Part shown: positions 24,626 to 32,993 of the stretch, in pieces
Layout of the letters: every line of letters begins with the position of its first letter
How positions within the stretch are numbered: the stretch's first letter is position 1
Origin: Streptomyces phaeochromogenes
GTDB lineage: Bacteria; Actinomycetota; Actinomycetes; Streptomycetales; Streptomycetaceae
Assembly (NCBI RefSeq): GCF_001418655.1
Contig: NZ_LIQZ01000256.1
Coordinates: 1-36,875 of the forward strand
Length of the DNA: 36,875 bases
Reading direction: 5' to 3'
Program-made: the position numbers and the translations under genes
Notes under the pieces: generated by a model
Told to the model about the DNA's origin: nothing
Databases searched by the model: none
What the model saw: the letters and a program-made list of their open reading frames with translations, nothing else

Positions 24626-25792
24626 ATGTCAGGCCGTGACCTGTTCTGTCAGCCCCGCCGCTTCGGCCGCGGGGCGGCCCTGACGTTGGTCTTCGCGAGC
24701 GTTCTCGCGGCGGGCGCCGCGACCGGCTCGTTCGACACCCCCGGCCGCAAGAGCACCTCCCCGTCCACCAGGTCCGCCCCGGCGGGCCACCAGGAGGAGG
24801 TCACCGACGCCGCCGCCGAGGCCATGGCCGACGGCAAGTCCCCGGTCGAGGCCGCCGAGCGGGCCGTCAGCCGCAGCGGCGACCGGTGGGGCGCGGTCTA
24901 CTCCCAGGGCGAGTACGAGGAGTTCGAGGAAGCGCTCGACGGCCAGTACACCGGCGTCGGCCTGTGGGCCCGGCGCGAGCGCGACGGACGGATCGAGGTG
25001 ACCCGGGTGCAGTCCGGCTCACCCGCGCAGGCCGCCGGGATCCGCGAGGGCGACCGGCTGCGCAGCGTCGACGGCCGCCGGGTCGACGGCAGGCCCGTCA
25101 CGGAGGTCGTCTCATTACTGAGGGGCGACGCCACCGACGCCAGCGCCGGCACCACCGTCGCTCTCGGCCTTGAGCGCGGCACGCACGCGTGGCGCGAGAC
25201 CCTGCGCCGGGCCCGCCTGTCCACCGACTCAGTGACGGTCCGCGAACTGCCCGGCGGCGTCACCGTGATCAAGGTCGCCGCCTTCACCAAGGGCTCCGGA
25301 GACCTCGTACGGACCGCCGTGGCCGACGCCCCCACGGGCACCGGGGTCGTCCTCGATCTGCGCGGCAACTCCGGCGGTCTGGTCACCGAGGCCGTCACCG
25401 CCGCCTCCGCCTTCCTCGACGGCGGCCTCGTCGCCACGTACGACGTGAACGGCGACCAGCGCGCGCTGCACGCCGATCCCGGCGGTGACACCACCAGGCC
25501 CCTGGTCGCACTGGTCGACGGCGGCACGATGAGCGCGGCCGAGCTCCTCACGGGGGGCCTGCAGGACCGCGGCCGTGCGGTCGTCGTGGGCTCCAGGACC
25601 TTCGGCAAGGGCTCGGTCCAGATGCCGAGCCGGCTGCCCGACGGCTCCGTCGCCGAGCTGACCGTCGGGCACTACCGCACCCCCTCCGGACGCGGGGTCG
25701 ACGGCCGCGGCATCACCCCCGACCTGGAGGCCGAGGCGGGCGCGCTGGAGCGGGCCGAGACCGTACTGAGCGGGCTCGGCGACCCTTCGTAA
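24626..25792 (+). CDS. S41-family carboxy-terminal processing protease (CtpA/Prc type) with a TTA codon
   Basis: 388 residues. An N-terminal signal or membrane anchor (about 10-34, RGAALTLVFASVLAAGAATG) is followed by the Ctp helical part, a PDZ domain (about 105-190, QSGSPAQAAGIREGDRLRSVDG) and the S41 catalytic core. The serine is in GGTMSAAELL and the lysine in RTFGKGSVQ, with LRGNSGG before them. Such enzymes trim or degrade extracytoplasmic proteins from their C-termini. Codon 164 is TTA (25115-25117), a codon read in Streptomyces by the bldA tRNA, so translation may depend on development. The gene lies between ftsX and smpB. Confidence 0.92.
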   Translation: MSGRDLFCQPRRFGRGAALTLVFASVLAAGAATGSFDTPGRKSTSPSTRSAPAGHQEEVTDAAAEAMADGKSPVEAAERAVSRSGDRWGAVYSQGEYEEFEEALDGQYTGVGLWARRERDGRIEVTRVQSGSPAQAAGIREGDRLRSVDGRRVDGRPVTEVVSLLRGDATDASAGTTVALGLERGTHAWRETLRRARLSTDSVTVRELPGGVTVIKVAAFTKGSGDLVRTAVADAPTGTGVVLDLRGNSGGLVTEAVTAASAFLDGGLVATYDVNGDQRALHADPGGDTTRPLVALVDGGTMSAAELLTGGLQDRGRAVVVGSRTFGKGSVQMPSRLPDGSVAELTVGHYRTPSGRGVDGRGITPDLEAEAGALERAETVLSGLGDPS

Positions 25793-25897
25793 CCGACCGG
25801 ACACGGCTTTTCCGGGCCGACGGTCCGCATCTCCCGTAATCGGCTTTCCCTCGTGGGCCCCTCTAGTGCGAAAATGGCCAGCACTATGAGCAAGGGC

Positions 25898-26431
25898 ATG
25901 TACGTACCGAAAGAATCCCAGCCGAAGCAGGGAGGGGGCACCTCCGGCAAGGTCAAGGACGGCAAGCGGAAGATCGTCGCGCAGAACAAGAAGGCGCGGC
26001 ACGACTACGCCATCATCGACACCTACGAGGCCGGGCTCGTCCTCACCGGCACGGAGGTGAAGTCCCTGCGCCAGGGCCGGGCCTCGCTGACCGACGGCTT
26101 CGTCCAGATCGACGGGAACGAGGCGTGGCTGCACAACGCCCACATCCCGGAGTACAGCCAGGGCACGTGGACCAACCACACCGTGCGCCGCAAGCGGAAG
26201 CTGCTCCTGCACCGCGAGGAGATCGACAAGCTGGCGTCGAAGTCCGAGGAGACGGGTCACACGATCGTGCCCCTCGCCCTGTACTTCAAGGACGGTCGCG
26301 CGAAGGCCGAGATCGCGCTCGCCCGGGGCAAGAAGGAGTACGACAAGCGGCAGACCCTGCGTGAGAAGCAGGACCGGCGGGAGTCGGACCGGGCCATCGC
26401 GGCGGCCAAGCGGAAGCAGCGGGGCGAGTAG
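25898..26431 (+). CDS. smpB: SsrA-binding protein SmpB
   Basis: About 177 residues from ATG 25898. SmpB binds the tRNA-like part of tmRNA and brings it to stalled ribosomes. Motifs are IVAQNKKARHDY, YEAGLVLTGTEVKSLRQGR, LHNAHIPEY, RKRKLLLHREEI and the C-terminal YDKRQTLREKQDRRESDR that enters the mRNA channel. An N-terminal extension of about 20 residues (MYVPKESQPKQGG) precedes the core. Upstream ATGs at 25886 and 25874 are in frame; none of the three has a ribosome site, so the start is uncertain. The tmRNA gene follows after about 150 bp. Confidence 0.94.
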   Translation: MYVPKESQPKQGGGTSGKVKDGKRKIVAQNKKARHDYAIIDTYEAGLVLTGTEVKSLRQGRASLTDGFVQIDGNEAWLHNAHIPEYSQGTWTNHTVRRKRKLLLHREEIDKLASKSEETGHTIVPLALYFKDGRAKAEIALARGKKEYDKRQTLREKQDRRESDRAIAAAKRKQRGE

Positions 26432-26537
26432 CCGCGGGGCCGGTGGCGGGCCGGTGGGCGCGCGGCGGCCGGGAATACGGTGGCATGCGTGCGCGTTGGT
26501 CACGTACGATGGCACTGCACCCCACAGCGGGTGCGCA

Positions 26538-26566
26538 CCTCTTCGCTTGGAGAAGTTCCGAAGAGG
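26538..26566 (+). promoter_or_regulatory. Inverted repeat in the ssrA promoter region
   Basis: CCTCTTCG and CGAAGAGG form a perfect 8-bp inverted repeat around 13 bases, within which TTGGAG (26547) could be a -35 box. AAAAAT (26571-26576) is a possible -10 box 7 bases before the mature tmRNA 5' end. The repeat may instead terminate smpB transcripts. Weak evidence. Confidence 0.35.
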
Positions 26567-26582
26567 ATTGAAAAATCAACAT

Positions 26583-26967
26583 GGGGATGATCGGTTTCGA
26601 CAGCGGATGTTGAAGCAGGGGAAGCGTGTCGAGGAAGCGGCAATGATCTCGTTAACCATATGTCGCAACCAATAATCGCCAATTCCAAGAGCGATTCCCA
26701 GTCCTTCGCCCTCGCTGCCTAATAACAGCGACTGAAGGACCCTAAAAGGGTGTCAGCCCGGGGGTGTTCCCGACCCGGACCCTGGCATAATCTAGGGAAC
26801 TAAACCATCGAGCCCGGTCACGGGGTTCGATGGGAAATCAAACAGTGACTGGGCCCGTCGGCGACTTGTTCGCGTGATCACCGGGGCCGAGAAAATCGAA
26901 GCGAACTGCACACGGAGAAGCCCTGATTCTGCACCGGTGGACGCGGGTTCGATTCCCGCCATCTCCA
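26583..26967 (+). ncRNA. ssrA: Transfer-messenger RNA
   Basis: About 385 bases. The 5' GGGGATG pairs with the 3' CATCTCC to form the acceptor stem, and the 3' end carries the T arm GCGGGTTCGATTCCCGC. The TCGGTTTCGACAG start is typical of tmRNA. The reading frame resumes at GCC (26678), encoding ANSKSDSQSFALAA and ending in tandem TAA TAA. The hydrophobic ALAA end is the degradation signal. Several GC-rich hairpins before the T arm fit the pseudoknots. The terminal CCA is not encoded and must be added later. It lies next to smpB, its protein partner. Confidence 0.95.
26678..26722 (+). other. Proteolysis-tag reading frame of tmRNA
   Basis: Fourteen codons from the resume codon GCC to TAA encode ANSKSDSQSFALAA; a second TAA follows at once. 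The tag is rich in Ser and polar residues, with the conserved FALAA-type end recognised by Clp proteases. Confidence 0.88.
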
Positions 26968-26982
26968 CTCATCCCATGTTAA

Positions 26983-27018
26983 ACAAAGGCCCCGCTGCCC
27001 AGGCAGCGGGGCCTTTGT
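26983..27018 (+). terminator. Terminator of ssrA
   Basis: A 16-bp perfect stem (ACAAAGGCCCCGCTGC with its complement, CCAG loop) lies 15 bases after the tmRNA 3' end. Confidence 0.88.
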
Positions 27019-27102
27019 CGTGTCCGGGCGGTGCACCGTGCGCGGCTTCGCTCCCGTACGCCTACTGTCCACGAGGCGCGTCGTCCGGGATGCTCCTGTG
27101 GC

Positions 27103-28716
27103 ATGAGTAGACCCGTGAGTGGAACCGCGAAGAGTTCTGGGGAGCGCGTCAACTCCCGTATGAAACGGTGGATCTGGCCCGTCGTGATCGGGCTCGCGGC
27201 AGCCGCGCTCGGCTCGGGTTCGCCGGCCGGGGCGGACGCCGACCGGAGCGGACTGCCGGAGGCCATCGACACCATCCTCGGGGACAGCCGGATGGAGGGC
27301 GGGGCGGCGAGCGTCGTGGTCGCCGATGCCGCGAGCGGCGACGTGCTGTACCAGCACCGGCCGACCGAGCGGCTGATGCCCGCCTCCAACACCAAACTGC
27401 CCACCTCGGCCGCGGCGATGGAGATCCTCGGCCCCGACCACAAGTTCACGACGGACGTCCTGACGAACGGCAGGCGGCAGGGTTCCGTCCTGCGCGGCGA
27501 TCTGTATCTGCGCGGCAGCGGTGACCCGACCGCACTCGCCAAGGACTACGACAAACTGGCCGCCGACCTCGCCGCGTCCGGTGTCACCCGAGTCGACGGG
27601 CGGCTCCTCGCCGACGACACCCGCTTCGACAGCTCCCGGCTCGGCCGGTCCTGGGCCGCCGACGACGAGTCCGCGTACTACTCGGCGCAGATCAGCGCGC
27701 TGAGCGTCGCGCCCGACACCGACTACGACACCGGGACCGTGATCGTGGAGGTCGCGCCGGGCGCCGGGGCCGGGGACGAGCCGACCGTCACCGTCACACC
27801 GAAGACGGACTACGTCGACCTGGACGTCCGGGCCACGACCGTCGCCGCGGGCGGCTCGAACGACCTCACCGTCGAGCGGGAGCACGGCGGCAACACCATC
27901 GTGGTCAGCGGTACGACGCCCGTGGGCGGCTCCGGCGCCACGGAGTGGGTGAGCGTGTGGGAGCCCACCGGGTACGCGGCTGCCGTCTTCCGGGACGCGC
28001 TCGCCGCGCACGGGGTGAAGGTGACCGGGCCGACACGGCTCGGACGCGCCACGCCCGCGGGGGCACGCCAGCTCGCCTCGCACGCCTCGATGCCGCTGAA
28101 GGAACTGCTGATCCCCTTCATGAAGCTGTCGAACAACATGCACGCCGAGATCCTCACCAAGGCCATGGGCGTGGAGGTCTCGGGGGAGGGAAGCTGGAGC
28201 GCCGGGCTCGCCGCCATCAGTGGTTACGCGAAGGGCGTCGGCGTCGACACGGGCAAGCTGCGGCAGGTCGACGGGTCGGGGCTCTCCCGGATGAACAACT
28301 TCACCGCCGGCCAGTTCAGCAAGCTGCTGCTCGCGGTGCGGGCCGAGCCCTGGTACGCCGACTGGTACAAGTCCCTGCCGGTCGCCTGCGGCCCCGACCG
28401 CTTCGTGGGCGGCACCCTGCGGACCAGGATGTGCGGCACGCCCGCGGCGCTCAACGCCCGTGGCAAGACCGGCTCGTTGACCGGGGCGTCCGCGCTCTCC
28501 GGGTACGTGACGGACGCGGACGGACGCGAACTCGTCTACAGCATCGTGCTCAACAACTACCTCGCCTCCTCCGTGAAGCCGCTGGAGGACGCGATCGTGG
28601 TGACGCTGGCACGCTCCACGGCGGATGCGGCCGTACTCGTGAAGCCGGGCACCGCGCGGGCCGCCGAGCGGAACGCGGACCTGGAGTGCTCGTGGCGCAA
28701 GCCGGGGGAGTGCTGA
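27103..28716 (+). CDS. dacB: D-alanyl-D-alanine carboxypeptidase/endopeptidase, PBP4 (S13) family
   Basis: 537 residues from ATG 27103, or 518 from ATG 27160. The secretion signal (MKRWIWPVVIGLAAAALGSG, cut near SPAGADA) starts at the second site. The S13 motifs are all present: SxxK in PASNTKLPTSAAAMEILG, SxN in KLSNNMHAEIL and KTG in NARGKTGSLTGASALSGYV. It trims the terminal D-Ala of peptidoglycan pentapeptides or cuts cross-links outside the membrane. The insert typical of class-C PBP4 (about 100-280) is present. Neither start has a well-placed ribosome site. A hairpin separates it from the convergent LacI gene. Confidence 0.92.
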   Translation: MSRPVSGTAKSSGERVNSRMKRWIWPVVIGLAAAALGSGSPAGADADRSGLPEAIDTILGDSRMEGGAASVVVADAASGDVLYQHRPTERLMPASNTKLPTSAAAMEILGPDHKFTTDVLTNGRRQGSVLRGDLYLRGSGDPTALAKDYDKLAADLAASGVTRVDGRLLADDTRFDSSRLGRSWAADDESAYYSAQISALSVAPDTDYDTGTVIVEVAPGAGAGDEPTVTVTPKTDYVDLDVRATTVAAGGSNDLTVEREHGGNTIVVSGTTPVGGSGATEWVSVWEPTGYAAAVFRDALAAHGVKVTGPTRLGRATPAGARQLASHASMPLKELLIPFMKLSNNMHAEILTKAMGVEVSGEGSWSAGLAAISGYAKGVGVDTGKLRQVDGSGLSRMNNFTAGQFSKLLLAVRAEPWYADWYKSLPVACGPDRFVGGTLRTRMCGTPAALNARGKTGSLTGASALSGYVTDADGRELVYSIVLNNYLASSVKPLEDAIVVTLARSTADAAVLVKPGTARAAERNADLECSWRKPGEC

Positions 28717-28752
28717 GCGAGTGAGTGAGGCGCGGCTGAGGGAGTGAGGTTG

Positions 28753-28785
28753 CGGTCCAGGGCGTCTCGCCGACGCCCTGGACCG
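28753..28785. terminator. Bidirectional terminator between dacB and the LacI gene
   Basis: A perfect 14-bp stem (CGGTCCAGGGCGTC with its complement, TCGCC loop) lies between two convergent genes. No T run. Confidence 0.75.
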
Positions 28786-28835
28786 AACAGGGCTCCGTAC
28801 GGCCCACGGTCACGGCCCAAGGTGACTGCCCACGA

Positions 28836-29843
28836 TCAGGGCCGCGGCATCGTGCTCCCCCGTACCGTCAGCCGTGGTGACAACAGCGTTGCCTCCGGTA
28901 CGGCCGTGGCGCCGCCGAGCTTCCTCATCAGCAGTTCCACCGCTCCCGTGCCCACCTCGGCGGTCGGTATGGCGATCGAGGTGACGGGGACGCGGGTCTG
29001 TTCGGCCACCTCGTCCGGGCAGATCGCCGTGACCGACAGATCCCCCGGGACCCGTAGGCCGAGGGACTCGAACGCGTCGATCAGCGGCTCCAGGACCGGC
29101 TCGTTGTGCACCACGACACCCGTCAGCGCGGGCCGCTCCCGCAGGAGTTGCTCGGCGACCTGCCGGGCCGCCGCGGGTGCCGCCTCGCACGGGTGCACCG
29201 AGGAGGACAGCCCGTTGCGGTCGGCCGCGGCCGTGAAGCCCTGGACCACGCGCTGGGCGAACCCGGTCTCCCGCACGTACACCTCAGGCGGTGAGCCCAC
29301 CAGGCCGATCACCCGGTGTCCGAGGCCCGCGAGATGCTCGACGCACAGCTCGCCCGCCGCTTTGAAGTCCAGGTCGATGCAGGTCAGCCCGGCGGGCTCG
29401 GCCGGGAAGCCGATGAGTACCGACGGGCGGTCCAGGGCGCGCAGCAACGGCAGGCGCCGGTCGTGGAGTTGGACGTCCATCACGATCAGCGCGTCGACGA
29501 GGGCGGTGTCCGCGACCCGCCGGAGCCCGTCCTCGCCCTCCTCCTGGGTGAGCAGCAGCACGTCGTGGTCGTGCCGGCGCGCGGCCGTCACCACGGACAC
29601 CGCGAACTGCATCACCACCGGCACATGGATGCCGGTCCGTAACGGCACCACCAGCGCGAGCACGTTCGACCGGCTGCTGGCGAGGGCCCGGGCGCCCGCG
29701 TGCGGCCGGTAGCCCAGCTCGCGGATGCTGTCCTCGATGCGCTGCCGGGTCTCCTCGGAGATCGGACGCTTGCCGCTCAGCGCGTACGAGACGGTGCTGG
29801 GGGACACCCCCGCGTGCCGTGCCACGTCGGTGATCTTCACCAT
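28836..29843 (-). CDS. LacI-family transcriptional regulator of the sugar operon, with a TTA codon
   Basis: 335 residues. The N-terminal LacI helix-turn-helix is ITDVARHAGVSPSTVSYALS (4-23), followed by the hinge helix RPHAGARALASSRSN that inserts into the minor groove. The rest is a sugar-binding periplasmic-type fold (about 60-330). It probably represses the operon from two palindromes in front of the solute-binding-protein gene and is released by an imported sugar or cleavage product. It is the last gene of the operon, 2 bp after the GH31 stop. Codon 68 is TTA (29640-29642, complement), which would tie its translation to the bldA tRNA. Confidence 0.92.
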   Translation of the reverse strand: MVKITDVARHAGVSPSTVSYALSGKRPISEETRQRIEDSIRELGYRPHAGARALASSRSNVLALVVPLRTGIHVPVVMQFAVSVVTAARRHDHDVLLLTQEEGEDGLRRVADTALVDALIVMDVQLHDRRLPLLRALDRPSVLIGFPAEPAGLTCIDLDFKAAGELCVEHLAGLGHRVIGLVGSPPEVYVRETGFAQRVVQGFTAAADRNGLSSSVHPCEAAPAAARQVAEQLLRERPALTGVVVHNEPVLEPLIDAFESLGLRVPGDLSVTAICPDEVAEQTRVPVTSIAIPTAEVGTGAVELLMRKLGGATAVPEATLLSPRLTVRGSTMPRP

Positions 29844-29845
29844 GC

Positions 29846-32137
29846 TCAGCCCCGCTCCTGCTCGCGGCCCGGCTGAGGGGACTCGGGGCCCAGTTCGAGG
29901 GAGAGGAACCCGGTCCCGGCCTTCGCCCGCGCCACCCGTTCCCCGGCCGCCAGCGCCCAGGGCGCCGACGGATCGCTCGACGAGGCCCGCAGCGTGTCAC
30001 CTTCGCGTACGACGGTGAAGGTCACGCCGTCCACGGGCACCGTGACCTGCGCGCCGCGATCGAGCCCGTACGCGTGCAGGGTCACCCCGTCCGCGTGCGG
30101 ATAGTCCGGCCGGTCGTCGACGGCCCCCACCGGGATCACCGCGCCCGGCCTGACGAGGAGCGGCACGCTGGAGAAGCCGTGCTTCTCGCGCACCCAGCGC
30201 GGCCCGGTCACCGGGCGTCCGGTGAGGAAGTGGGTCCAGGTGCCCTCAGGCACGTAGTACGACACCTCGCCGTCGTCGGAGAACACCGGCGCGACCAGCA
30301 GGTCCGGGCCGAGCATGTACTGCCGTTCCAGGTGGGCGCAGCCGGGGTCGTCCGGGAACTCCAGGAGCATCGCGCGCATCATCGGGACGCCCTCGGTGTG
30401 CGCGGTGCGGGCGGCCTCGTACAGATAGGGCATGAGGCGCAGCTTCAGCCGGGTGAACAGGCGCAGGACGTCCACGGCCTCCTCGTCGAAGAGCCAGGGC
30501 ACCCGGTAGGAGGAGCTGCCGTGCAGGCGGCTGTGCGAGGAGAGCAGGCCGAAGGCGAGCCACCGTTTGAACAGGGCCGGTGTCGGGGTGCCCTCGAAGC
30601 CGCCGATGTCGTGGCTCCAGTAGCCGAACCCGGAGAGGCCGAGCGACAGGCCGCCGCGCAGCGACTCCGCCATCGACTCGTAGGTCGCCTCGCAGTCGCC
30701 GCCCCAGTGCACGGGGAACTTCTGGCTGCCGGCGGTCGCCGAGCGGGCGAAGACGACGGCCTCCGCCTCGCCGCGGTGCTTGCGCAGCACGTCGAAGACG
30801 GTCCGGTTGTAGAGGTAGGTGTAGTAGTTGTGCATCCGCTCGGGGTCGCCGCCGTCCGCGTACGCCACGTCGAGCGGGACCCGCTCCCCGAAGTCGGTCT
30901 TGAAGCAGTCGACGCCCTGCGCGAGCAGCGCCTCCAGCTTCGAGGCGTACCAGTCGCGGGCGGCCGGACTCGTGAAGTCGACCAGCGCCATGCCCGGTTG
31001 CCACAGGTCCCACTGCCAGACGCTGCCGTCCGGCCGCTTCAGCAGGTGCCCGAGTGCCTTGCCCTCTGCGAACAGCGGTGAGCGCTGGGCGATGTACGGG
31101 TTGATCCAGACGCTGATGTGCAGCCCGCGCTCCTTCAGGCGGGCCAGCATCCCCTCCGGGTCCGGGAAGACCCGCGGATCCCACTCGAAGTCGCACCAGT
31201 TGAACTCCCGCATCCAGAAACAGTCGAAGTGGAAGACGGAGAGCGGGAGTTCGCGCTCCTTCATGCCGTCGATGAAGGAGGTCACGGTCGTCTCGTCGTA
31301 CGACGTGGTGAAGGACGTCGACAGCCACAGCCCGAACGACCAGGCGGGCGGCAGCGCCGGACGGCCGGTGAGGGCCGTGTACTTGCGGAGGATGTCCTTC
31401 GGGGTCGGGCCGTAGATGACGTAGTACGTCAACTGCTGTGTCTCGGCGCTGAACTGCACCCGGGACACCGCCTCCGAGCCGACCTCGAACGAGACCCGGC
31501 CCGGATGGTCGACGAACACGCCGTAGCCCGCGTCCGTCAGATAGAACGGCACGTTCTTGTACGCCTGTTCCGTGGCCGTGCCTCCGTCGGCGTTCCACAT
31601 GTCGACGACCTGGCCGTTCTTGACCAGCGGCCCGAAGCGTTCGCCGAGTCCGTAGACCTGTGTGCCCACACCGAGGTTGAGCTGCTCGCGCAGATAGTGG
31701 CCGCCCGTGCCCGCGTCCCGCATGATGCCCATGCCCTTGGCGCCGCTGGTGGTCAGAGTGCGGCCGTCCGCGAGGAAGTCGACGTGCCAGGGGCCGGTGC
31801 GGCTCACCCGCACGGACAGGGCGCCCGCGGTGAGGGTCGCGGACTCCTCGTCGTACTCGGCGTGCGCAGTGAAGTCCTCTTTGCCCAGCTCGAATTGGGG
31901 CCCGCGCGACTCCTCGCCCTCGAAGTGTGTGAACGTGACGCCGATGACGTCCGGCATCGGCGCGTGTGCGCTGATCGTCACGACCGGTCCCTTCAGCAGG
32001 TCGCCGCGGTGGCGGATGGGCTGGGTAGGCGCGTGGATCGCCAACGCGCCCTGCCCGGCGGTCACATCGAGGACCTCGACCGGATGGGCCGCGCTCACGC
32101 CCTCGCGCAGCATCCAGTAGCCGTCGGTGAACTTCAC
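29846..32137 (-). CDS. GH31 glycoside hydrolase, YicI-like alpha-xylosidase
   Basis: 763 residues from a GTG at about 32137. This start places MKFTDGYWMLREG in line with the E. coli YicI N-terminus (MKISDGNWLIQPG) and puts AAGGGG about 7 bases upstream; an earlier GTG adds two residues. The catalytic core shows the nucleophile motif FKTDFGERVP and the acid/base region HWGGDCEATYESMAE, both in the form found in YicI alpha-xylosidases rather than plain alpha-glucosidases. SFGLWLSTSF is a substrate-pocket motif of the same group. There is no signal peptide, so it acts in the cytoplasm on an imported alpha-xyloside or alpha-glucoside. Xyloglucan oligosaccharides such as isoprimeverose are a plausible substrate (inferred). 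Confidence 0.9.
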   Translation of the reverse strand: MKFTDGYWMLREGVSAAHPVEVLDVTAGQGALAIHAPTQPIRHRGDLLKGPVVTISAHAPMPDVIGVTFTHFEGEESRGPQFELGKEDFTAHAEYDEESATLTAGALSVRVSRTGPWHVDFLADGRTLTTSGAKGMGIMRDAGTGGHYLREQLNLGVGTQVYGLGERFGPLVKNGQVVDMWNADGGTATEQAYKNVPFYLTDAGYGVFVDHPGRVSFEVGSEAVSRVQFSAETQQLTYYVIYGPTPKDILRKYTALTGRPALPPAWSFGLWLSTSFTTSYDETTVTSFIDGMKERELPLSVFHFDCFWMREFNWCDFEWDPRVFPDPEGMLARLKERGLHISVWINPYIAQRSPLFAEGKALGHLLKRPDGSVWQWDLWQPGMALVDFTSPAARDWYASKLEALLAQGVDCFKTDFGERVPLDVAYADGGDPERMHNYYTYLYNRTVFDVLRKHRGEAEAVVFARSATAGSQKFPVHWGGDCEATYESMAESLRGGLSLGLSGFGYWSHDIGGFEGTPTPALFKRWLAFGLLSSHSRLHGSSSYRVPWLFDEEAVDVLRLFTRLKLRLMPYLYEAARTAHTEGVPMMRAMLLEFPDDPGCAHLERQYMLGPDLLVAPVFSDDGEVSYYVPEGTWTHFLTGRPVTGPRWVREKHGFSSVPLLVRPGAVIPVGAVDDRPDYPHADGVTLHAYGLDRGAQVTVPVDGVTFTVVREGDTLRASSSDPSAPWALAAGERVARAKAGTGFLSLELGPESPQPGREQERG

Positions 32138-32148
32138 ACGCACACCCC

Positions 32149-32198
32149 TTACTTGACCGCGCCGATGCCGGTCATTTGACCGCGCCCACGGCGATGCC
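32149..32198 (-). repeat. Imperfect tandem duplication of the permease gene 3' end
   Basis: On the minus strand the last codons of the permease, encoding GIAVGAVK and TGA, are followed after CC by a second copy encoding GIGAVK and TAA, with six bases missing. The second copy is in another frame and probably not translated. It looks like a fossil duplication. Confidence 0.75.
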
Positions 32199-32993
32199 GC
32201 GGGTGAGCGTCCGCTGGAAGACGAGGAAGAAGACGAGGGCGGGCAGGACGCCCAGGAGAGCGGCGGCGTTCGTCATCGTGGCGTCCATCAGGCGCTGGCC
32301 CTGGAGGACGCCGAGCGCCACCGACACGGTCTGGTTGTCGTTGGAGATCAGCATGACCAGGGGGAGCAGGAACTCGTTCCAGGTCCAGATGAAGAAGAAG
32401 ACGAGGAGTACGCCGATGGTGGGCCGGCTGACGGGCACCACGATCCGCCACAGCACCTGCCACTTGTTCGCCCCGTCGATCCGGGCGGCCTCGATGATCT
32501 CGCGGGGGAACTGCCCGAGGACGGAGGCGAGGAGATATGTGCCGAAGGCGGCCTGGATCACGATGAAGACGATGATCACGCTGAGCCTGGTGTCGTAAAG
32601 GCCCGCTTCCTTGCTCAGGTAGTAGACCGGGTAGACCAGCGCCTCCTGCGGGAGCATGTTCGCCAGCACGAAGAAGGCGAGCACCCAGGTGCGGCCCCTG
32701 ATCCGGCCGATGCCGATCGCGTACGCGTTGAGGACCGACAGGACGACGGCGCCCAGGGCCACCGACCCGCTGATGAGCACCGAGTTGACCAGCTTCTGCC
32801 CGAAGTCGACGCGCTCCCAGAAGTCCTTCAGACCGTCGAGGTAGACGCCCTCGGGAAGGCTCAGCGGGCCGTTCGACGAGTATTCGGCGGGCGACTTCAC
32901 CGCGTTGACGGCGACGATCAGGAAGGGCAGGACCATGAAGAGCGCCCCGATGAACAGGGCGACGAGCACGGGATAGCGGCGGGCGGCTGTCAC
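32172..32993 (-). CDS. Carbohydrate ABC transporter permease (MalG type)
   Basis: 273 residues from the GTG at 32993, which overlaps the TGA of the preceding permease (GTGA) and has GAGGAAGG 7 bases upstream. There are six predicted membrane helices, and the EAA motif reads EAARIDGANKWQVLWRIVVPVSRP (span about 180-205, key residues E, A, G and P). The C-terminal GIAVGAVK is typical of MalG-like permeases. A longer open frame to 33785 is an artefact of the upstream gene. It forms a heterodimer channel with the MalF-type partner. Confidence 0.93.
   Translation of the reverse strand: MTAARRYPVLVALFIGALFMVLPFLIVAVNAVKSPAEYSSNGPLSLPEGVYLDGLKDFWERVDFGQKLVNSVLISGSVALGAVVLSVLNAYAIGIGRIRGRTWVLAFFVLANMLPQEALVYPVYYLSKEAGLYDTRLSVIIVFIVIQAAFGTYLLASVLGQFPREIIEAARIDGANKWQVLWRIVVPVSRPTIGVLLVFFFIWTWNEFLLPLVMLISNDNQTVSVALGVLQGQRLMDATMTNAAALLGVLPALVFFLVFQRTLTRGIAVGAVK

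Noticed and set aside
25115..29642. Possible TTA codons in other genes (cgtTTAcgg-like strings in the nucleotidase, oxidoreductase and permease genes)
   Set aside because: When read in frame, those strings are split between codons (for example CGT-TAC and GTT-ACG); only two in-frame TTA codons were confirmed by eye.
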